A stretch of DNA of 64,000 nt from Bacillota bacterium (GTDB lineage Bacteria; Bacillota; Clostridia; Lachnospirales; Lachnospiraceae), in assembly GCA_023437365.1 (NCBI GenBank), contig JAEZGK010000075.1, positions 47,390-111,389 of the forward strand. Reading direction: 5' to 3'. Below are positions 59,602 through 64,000 of the stretch, one piece after another. A program made the translations under genes and the position numbers. The notes beneath the pieces were generated by a model, which was not told the DNA's origin, made no database searches, and saw only the letters and a list, made by a program, of their open reading frames with translations. Positions within the stretch are counted from its first letter, which is position 1. The number at the start of each line of letters is the position of its first letter.

Positions 59602-60402
59602 ATGAAAAAGCTTATAAAAGGAATATTTGCAGCATTACTGATGTTACTAGTTGTTTTTATATCAAAACCAACAACAATATTTGCAGATACGGAGACATTG
59701 CTCAAAGACAAGACGAATAAATTAACACTTGGCGATAGTTTAGAAGAGAGTTCTATCAAAATAGAGGAATCATTAGCTACCGGTAAATCACTAACTTATA
59801 AAATTGAGGTACCTAAGGGAACTCTTTATATAGAATTAAATGATAAAACGAGCTATACAGTTGAAATATATAATAGCAAGAATAAAGTAGTTAAGAGGAT
59901 TAAATCCGTTGATATTTTAGGTGGAGCAGCACATCAAGTCAAGTATGGTGTGGCGCTAAGCAAAGGTAAATATAAAATAAAGATTACACCTAAGAACAAG
60001 GATAGTGCACTTAATATAAATGGAACAGTTGCTATGATTAAGAATAATACATCCAGAACAATTGTTGTTGATAAAGAATATTCTACAGCTGTAACAAAGG
60101 GAAAAACCTATAAGTTCAAATTTGAATTAAAGGGAAAGACTTTATTTGGTATTTTGAATAAAATTACATCGTATGATCCTAATGATTTTTTTAGGTTGGA
60201 TACAGAATATATAATTGTAAATAGTGCAGGAAAGACAGTAAGAAAAATTGATCGTAATAATGATACAAATTCCACTACACTAAATAAAGGAACATATACC
60301 ATAATTTTAAAAGCTGATGATACCGGTATTCTTTCTACTAAGATAAATGAAGCAAGTGGAGAAGATATGGATCGCCTTTTCGACTTTAACTTTGGCAATT
60401 AA
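59602..60402 (+). CDS. Secreted two-domain beta-sandwich protein, paralogue 1
   Basis: A 266-residue exported protein. I chose ATG 59602 behind GAAGGAG; the frame's earlier ATG at 59593 is closer to the ribosome binding site and less likely. A signal peptide (1-29, ending IFAD) is followed by two similar halves: LTYKIEVPKGTLYIEL..GKYKIKITPK and KTYKFKFELKGKTLFGIL..GTYTIILKA. Each resembles a bacterial pre-peptidase C-terminal (PPC) beta-sandwich. The next gene encodes a close paralogue. Function unknown. A surface or secreted role is inferred from the signal peptide only. Confidence 0.8.
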   Translation: MKKLIKGIFAALLMLLVVFISKPTTIFADTETLLKDKTNKLTLGDSLEESSIKIEESLATGKSLTYKIEVPKGTLYIELNDKTSYTVEIYNSKNKVVKRIKSVDILGGAAHQVKYGVALSKGKYKIKITPKNKDSALNINGTVAMIKNNTSRTIVVDKEYSTAVTKGKTYKFKFELKGKTLFGILNKITSYDPNDFFRLDTEYIIVNSAGKTVRKIDRNNDTNSTTLNKGTYTIILKADDTGILSTKINEASGEDMDRLFDFNFGN

Positions 60403-60615
60403 AAGAAAGGATGTAGACATAAGCATTGCTGGCTGTTTATTATGAGAATATTAACATAGAAGGCATGCCTGTATATAGGAAGCATTATTTGAAAACTGTG
60501 ATTGTAAAATTAGATTATAAGAGTTACAATATTTTTACATTGACTCTCATAATATGACATAATACGTGGATTACAAACGAAGGATTAAATATTAAGTTGC
60601 GGAAAGGATACTTTT

Positions 60616-61371
60616 ATGGGGAAGCATATGAAAAGATTAGTTGCAGCATTACTGATGCTGGTAGTTGTTTTTATATCAAAACCAACAACAATATTTGCAG
60701 ATACGGAAACGTTGCTCAAAGACAAGACGAATAAATTAATACTCGGCGATACTGCAGATGAGAATATGAAATACATAGAGGGGGCTGCTGATCAATTACT
60801 GACCTATAAAATTGAAATACCTAAGGGAACTCTTTATATACAATTATTTGACTTAACCAACTTTAAAATTGAAATATATAATAGCAAGAATAAGTTAGTT
60901 GAGACAATTAAAGCCGTTGAGACTTTTGGAGAAGAAGGTGCACATATTGCTAGGGGTGGTGTGGCACTAAGCAAAGGAAAATACAAAATTAAGATTTCAC
61001 CTGTGGACAAGAATAGTGCACTTAATACAAATGGAACAGTCTCTATGATTAAGAATGAGACATCCAAAACTATTATTTTCGACAAAAATTATCATACAGC
61101 TGTAACAGAGGGAAAAACCTATAAGATCAAATTTGAAGTAAAAAAAGAGGTTTTGTTTTCCTTTCAGAATCATATTATATCATATGATCCCAATGATTTT
61201 ATACCCCACACCCCAAAAGTTAAAGTTGTAAATAGTGCAGGAAAAACAGTAAAGTCTTTTGATATATATAATCAAGATGATTTCGTCAGATTAAAAAAAG
61301 GAACATATACTATGACATTAAAAGCAAGTATAACCGGCTATCTTAATACTATGGTAACTCAAGGAGATTAA
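60616..61371 (+). CDS. Secreted two-domain beta-sandwich protein, paralogue 2
   Basis: A 251-residue exported protein, ATG 60616 behind GGAAAGG. The first 45 residues are almost identical to those of the preceding gene product (KPTTIFADTETLLKDKTNKL in both), and the two-halved PPC-like arrangement is retained with more divergence toward the C-terminus. Here the 3' part differs in length and lacks the acidic tail. A possible own promoter is TTTACA/18/CATAAT at 60534-60563. The pair arose by tandem duplication. Function unknown. Confidence 0.8.
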   Translation: MGKHMKRLVAALLMLVVVFISKPTTIFADTETLLKDKTNKLILGDTADENMKYIEGAADQLLTYKIEIPKGTLYIQLFDLTNFKIEIYNSKNKLVETIKAVETFGEEGAHIARGGVALSKGKYKIKISPVDKNSALNTNGTVSMIKNETSKTIIFDKNYHTAVTEGKTYKIKFEVKKEVLFSFQNHIISYDPNDFIPHTPKVKVVNSAGKTVKSFDIYNQDDFVRLKKGTYTMTLKASITGYLNTMVTQGD

Positions 61372-61458
61372 TAGTTATAATGTCAGAAGCAAAGGAAACC
61401 TTTATTGGGAATATCGCCTGATAATACGATTGGAAACCCAACAAAGAAAACATTTAAT

Positions 61459-61495
61459 AAAAGTCGTCTGGGATAGTATTACCCTGACGACTTTT
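61459..61495 (+). terminator. Terminator after the paralogue pair
   Basis: A 10-bp stem (AAAAGTCGTC with GACGACTTTT) around a 17-base loop is followed by GTGTTTTGTG. It separates the paralogues from the transporter gene. Confidence 0.75.
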
Positions 61496-61537
61496 GTGTT
61501 TTGTGTCAATGAATTTAACGAATATTGTTTTATTTCT

Positions 61538-61566
61538 TTGAAAATAGTATCGGGATAAGGTATAAT
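61538..61566 (+). promoter_or_regulatory. Promoter of the Na/Pi cotransporter gene
   Basis: TTGAAA (61538-61543), 17 bases, TATAAT (61561-61566), about 78 bases before the start codon. Confidence 0.7.
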
Positions 61567-61644
61567 GCAATTAAACTCGGTTAAATTCCTGAGTTTTATC
61601 TTTTGCTAGGCAGGAAAAAGAAAACATTGAATGGGAGAAATATA

Positions 61645-63363
61645 ATGGAAATAGTAATGAATTTACTACTGATGTTAGGTGGAGTCGCTGTATTTATGTT
61701 TGGCATGAAGCAGATGAGCTCTGGTCTGGAACGAAGCGCAGGATCAGGAATACGAAATCTGTTTAAAAAAATAAATAAAAACAGAGTCTTTAATTATGGA
61801 ATTGGAATCGGGGCTACTGCGCTTGTCCAATCCTCTTCAGCCACTTCGATCATGACAGTCGGACTTGCTCATGCAAATATTGTAACAGTCAAGCAAGGCT
61901 CGGGTTTTATCTTAGGCGCAAAAGTAGGCACCACTCTAACAGCTTTTATATTTGCCCTTGCAGGCATCAGCAAAGGCGGCTTTAGCATAAGCTCTGTTTT
62001 TGCAGCAGTTGCGTTCGTCGGTGTATTTATCGTTTTTTCCACTAGCAACGAAACCCTTAATAAAATTGCGCCATTTTTAATCGGCTTTGGAATGCTATTT
62101 ATCGGTATGGAAGTCATGGAAACCGCAATCGGTGGAGCAGATTCCACACTGAGTATTCAACTCTCTAAAGTATTCAAATATGAAATTATGCAAAATCCCG
62201 TCTTGCTGGTGATATTAGGAATTCTTTTTACAGGCATCATACAATCCTCTACAGCAGCTACTGGTGTTTTTATCGCTTTCTTGGCTACCGGAGTTATCCA
62301 CAATATAGATCAATCGTTTTTCTTATTGATGGGAGCAAATATAGGAACCTGTAGCGATGGTATTATGGCCTCTTTGACTACGAATGCCAACGGGAAACGC
62401 ATCGCATTATTCCATGTGATTACTAGCGTGTTTGGCGCATTATCATTTTCGCTTATTCTGGTTATTTTTAGAACACCAATTATAAACATATTTGAAGGTC
62501 TATTCCCTGGAAAACCACAGTTTAGCCTTGCAACATATAACTTGATTTATAATACAATTTATACCTTAGTGCTACTTTTATTTATTGATCCGTTAGTTAA
62601 CCTAGTGACCAGATTGGTGAAAGATAAGAATCAGAACTTAGAAGAAGTGTCATATATAGATGAAAGGTTCTTGCAAACTCCAGCGGTTGCTATTGAACAA
62701 GCACTAAAAGAATTGCACGATATGGCGATTCTTGCAAAGCAGAATATTGATCGCTCTTTTGCTTCTTTGGTCAACGAAGATATGAGCGAAAGTAAAAAAA
62801 TTGCTGATGTTGAATATCGTATTGATTACTTAACAAATACGCTTACAAACTTCTTTATCAAAATTTCCTCAATTACTAAATTAGCTGAGGATGAAAAATT
62901 GATCGGTGGATTGCATCATGTAACGAATGATATTGAGCGTTTGGGTGATTATGCAGTACTTATAGTAAAAGAAACAAATTACATGAAGGAAAATGAAGTG
63001 AAATTTTTAGATCAAACCAAAGAAGAACTTGGACAAATCTTTGGAAATATATCCGAAATGTTCGACTTAGGCTTAGACGCATTTTCAAAAAATAGAACTG
63101 AAAATTTTAGTATAATTTCAAACCTTCACAAGGAAATTGAAAAGTTAATATCCTCTACTCGTGACGTACATGTAAGTCGTTTAAGTTCGGGCATGTACCC
63201 TGTAGAAGTATCAAAAAGTATTTACTCCGTTCTATTTTCATTGCAAAGAATATCGGATCATATTGTGAACATTGCGTTCTCGATTCGTTCTACTACAGGA
63301 AGTAAAACAGAAGCATTGAAAGCTATCGAAAATGAAAAGAAAAAAAGAAATGTAGCACAATAG
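61645..63363 (+). CDS. Na/phosphate cotransporter (NptA/YjbB type) with PhoU-like tail
   Basis: A 572-residue membrane transporter. I chose ATG 61645 behind GGGAGAAA; the TTG 61603 frame start lacks a site. The two inverted family repeats are present: GATALVQSSSATSIMTVGLA with GAKVGTTLTAF, and GIIQSSTAATGVFIAFL with GANIGTCSDGIM. The QSS(S/T)A motif forms the Na+/Pi site. About eight to ten helices span residues 1-330. The C-terminal 230 residues are helical with PhoU-like repeats (DVEYRIDYLTNTLTNFFIKIS, NDIERLGDYAVLI), known from this bacterial subfamily. It should import phosphate with sodium or control phosphate-linked signalling. Confidence 0.93.
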   Translation: MEIVMNLLLMLGGVAVFMFGMKQMSSGLERSAGSGIRNLFKKINKNRVFNYGIGIGATALVQSSSATSIMTVGLAHANIVTVKQGSGFILGAKVGTTLTAFIFALAGISKGGFSISSVFAAVAFVGVFIVFSTSNETLNKIAPFLIGFGMLFIGMEVMETAIGGADSTLSIQLSKVFKYEIMQNPVLLVILGILFTGIIQSSTAATGVFIAFLATGVIHNIDQSFFLLMGANIGTCSDGIMASLTTNANGKRIALFHVITSVFGALSFSLILVIFRTPIINIFEGLFPGKPQFSLATYNLIYNTIYTLVLLLFIDPLVNLVTRLVKDKNQNLEEVSYIDERFLQTPAVAIEQALKELHDMAILAKQNIDRSFASLVNEDMSESKKIADVEYRIDYLTNTLTNFFIKISSITKLAEDEKLIGGLHHVTNDIERLGDYAVLIVKETNYMKENEVKFLDQTKEELGQIFGNISEMFDLGLDAFSKNRTENFSIISNLHKEIEKLISSTRDVHVSRLSSGMYPVEVSKSIYSVLFSLQRISDHIVNIAFSIRSTTGSKTEALKAIENEKKKRNVAQ

Positions 63364-63550
63364 TTTTTAAAAACTCAGACGTCAATGATGAGCACACACC
63401 ATGTAAAGGCGATATGTTTGATAGTACATAAAGATAATTTGATAGAGTCTGAAGTACTTGAGATCAAAGGTTTGCTTAGGTTTGGTAAGAATGCCGATTG
63501 ATGGAAACCTTTTTAGTTAACAAATATAATACATAGAAAATAGGAGAAGC

Positions 63551-63766
63551 ATGATGGAAGTATCTATCCTGCTTCTTTTTTGCTTGCTAAATTCAGCTGC
63601 TTTTCAAGAGAGCGCTCACAAATCAGACAAATGTGTGATTGTTGTTACACATTCCAATGAACTCACCGAACGGGCCGATGTTATCTTGCAGATAAAGCAC
63701 GGCTCAATACAAGAGGTGAGAAATACTGTATTTGATAGCATGAAAACCTGGAAATGCCCAATATAA
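63551..63766 (+). pseudogene. C-terminal remnant of an ABC transporter ATPase
   Basis: The frame has a plausible ribosome binding site (AGGAGAAGC), but only residues about 24-54 make sense: DKCVIVVTHSNELTERADVI with LQIKHGSIQEV matches the H-loop and the last strands of MacB/LolD-type ATPases. Walker A, Q-loop, signature and Walker B are all missing. It is a decayed fragment, and the apparent 71-residue ORF is probably chance joining of upstream sequence to the remnant. Confidence 0.6.
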
Positions 63767-64000
63767 GGACTTTTGAGACGATTTAAGGAGATATAAATAA
63801 GTATAATTAGAGTTCTTTTCGTTTGCCATGGCACAATGTTCTCCGAATTCTGCAAGGGCTGTAAATATATAGGGTAAGAGTGCTGTGGTAGATGAATTTA
63901 GCCCACTTTTAGCACAGGGCATTTTTGTGCAAAGTACAAAAAAGGGGTTTTTGGCAGAATTGCACAATATAATATTCAATTTACAGGATACTATAGAGTG
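63767..64000. other. AT-rich window end, no intact gene
   Basis: A plus-strand stretch near 63797-63868 reads ISIIRVLFVCHGTM, reminiscent of the start of a low-molecular-weight protein tyrosine phosphatase (VLFVCxGN), but it stops after about 24 codons and lacks the CxxxxxRS loop. It may be another remnant. Nothing else is recognisable up to the edge. Confidence 0.3.

Noticed and set aside
1..64000. tRNA, rRNA and intact transposase genes
   Set aside because: I looked for TTCGA/TTCAA T-loop patterns, CCA ends, rRNA signatures and DDE or resolvase motifs and saw none that hold up. A tRNAscan-SE and ISfinder run would settle this.

Overview
The window looks like chromosomal DNA of an anaerobic, low-to-moderate GC clostridial Firmicute, most like the Lachnospiraceae. 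The evidence is AGGAGG-type ribosome binding sites, a T-box leader on serS, a c-di-GMP-I (GEMM) riboswitch, S-layer-homology (SLH) proteins, a PcsB/FtsEX-like module, an Ech-type energy-converting hydrogenase and many oxygen- and sulfur-stress flavoproteins. I recognised no rRNA, tRNA, CRISPR array, intact prophage or intact insertion sequence. This taxonomic placement is an inference from gene content.

Layout. Bases 1-7182 hold a secreted repeat protein cut by the window edge, an SLH-domain protein, and a MacA/MacB-like tripartite ABC export operon. A shared terminator separates these from the convergent serS with its T-box leader (7264-8939). From 9006 a sigma-A-like promoter leads into echABCDEF followed by hypA, hypB, hypF, hypC, hypD and hypE: a membrane [NiFe] hydrogenase with its complete Ni and CN/CO maturation set, and a lactonase-family beta-propeller gene at the end. 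Next come an XRE regulator, a membrane-anchored 5'-nucleotidase, a Cys42-type NADH oxidase, a YkgJ-type cysteine-cluster protein and a PhzF-family protein. Two minus-strand signalling genes follow (REC-HDOD and REC-histidine kinase). An ArsR regulator then precedes a four-module CoA-disulfide reductase/rhodanese/TusA/DsrE fusion, whose stop codon abuts a 17-unit, 16-bp minisatellite.

Bases 34070-36793 encode a PcsB-like coiled-coil exported protein with FtsE- and FtsX-like partners, but the coiled-coil protein carries no recognisable murein hydrolase domain. Metabolic and housekeeping genes follow (aldolase, Fe-S aldo/keto reductase, membrane-anchored MshEN protein, PflA-like radical SAM enzyme, rRNA methyltransferase). 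From about 43.2 to 53.4 kb the sequence is visibly GC-richer and carries a two-component system, a duplicated DUF2442-like protein and a 2374-residue GLUG/SLH/cell-wall-binding surface protein. Directly behind it lies a c-di-GMP riboswitch with its terminator but no gene to control.

The last 10 kb is AT-richer and partly decayed. It has a GH5-like lipoprotein with an inserted domain, a frameshifted von Willebrand A gene, beta-helix fragments, a truncated paralogue next to an intact Ig/beta-helix secreted protein, a tandem pair of secreted paralogues, a Na/Pi cotransporter and the tail of an ABC ATPase.

How it fits together. Ech plus Hyp would couple ferredoxin oxidation to H2 evolution and ion pumping. 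The Nox and CoADR fusion genes would handle O2 and reactive sulfur. Much of the rest is cell-surface building, export and signalling. The strongest candidates for something new are the hydrolase-less PcsB/FtsEX module, the stranded riboswitch behind the giant surface protein, the two-component/DUF2442/adhesin block, and the minisatellite.
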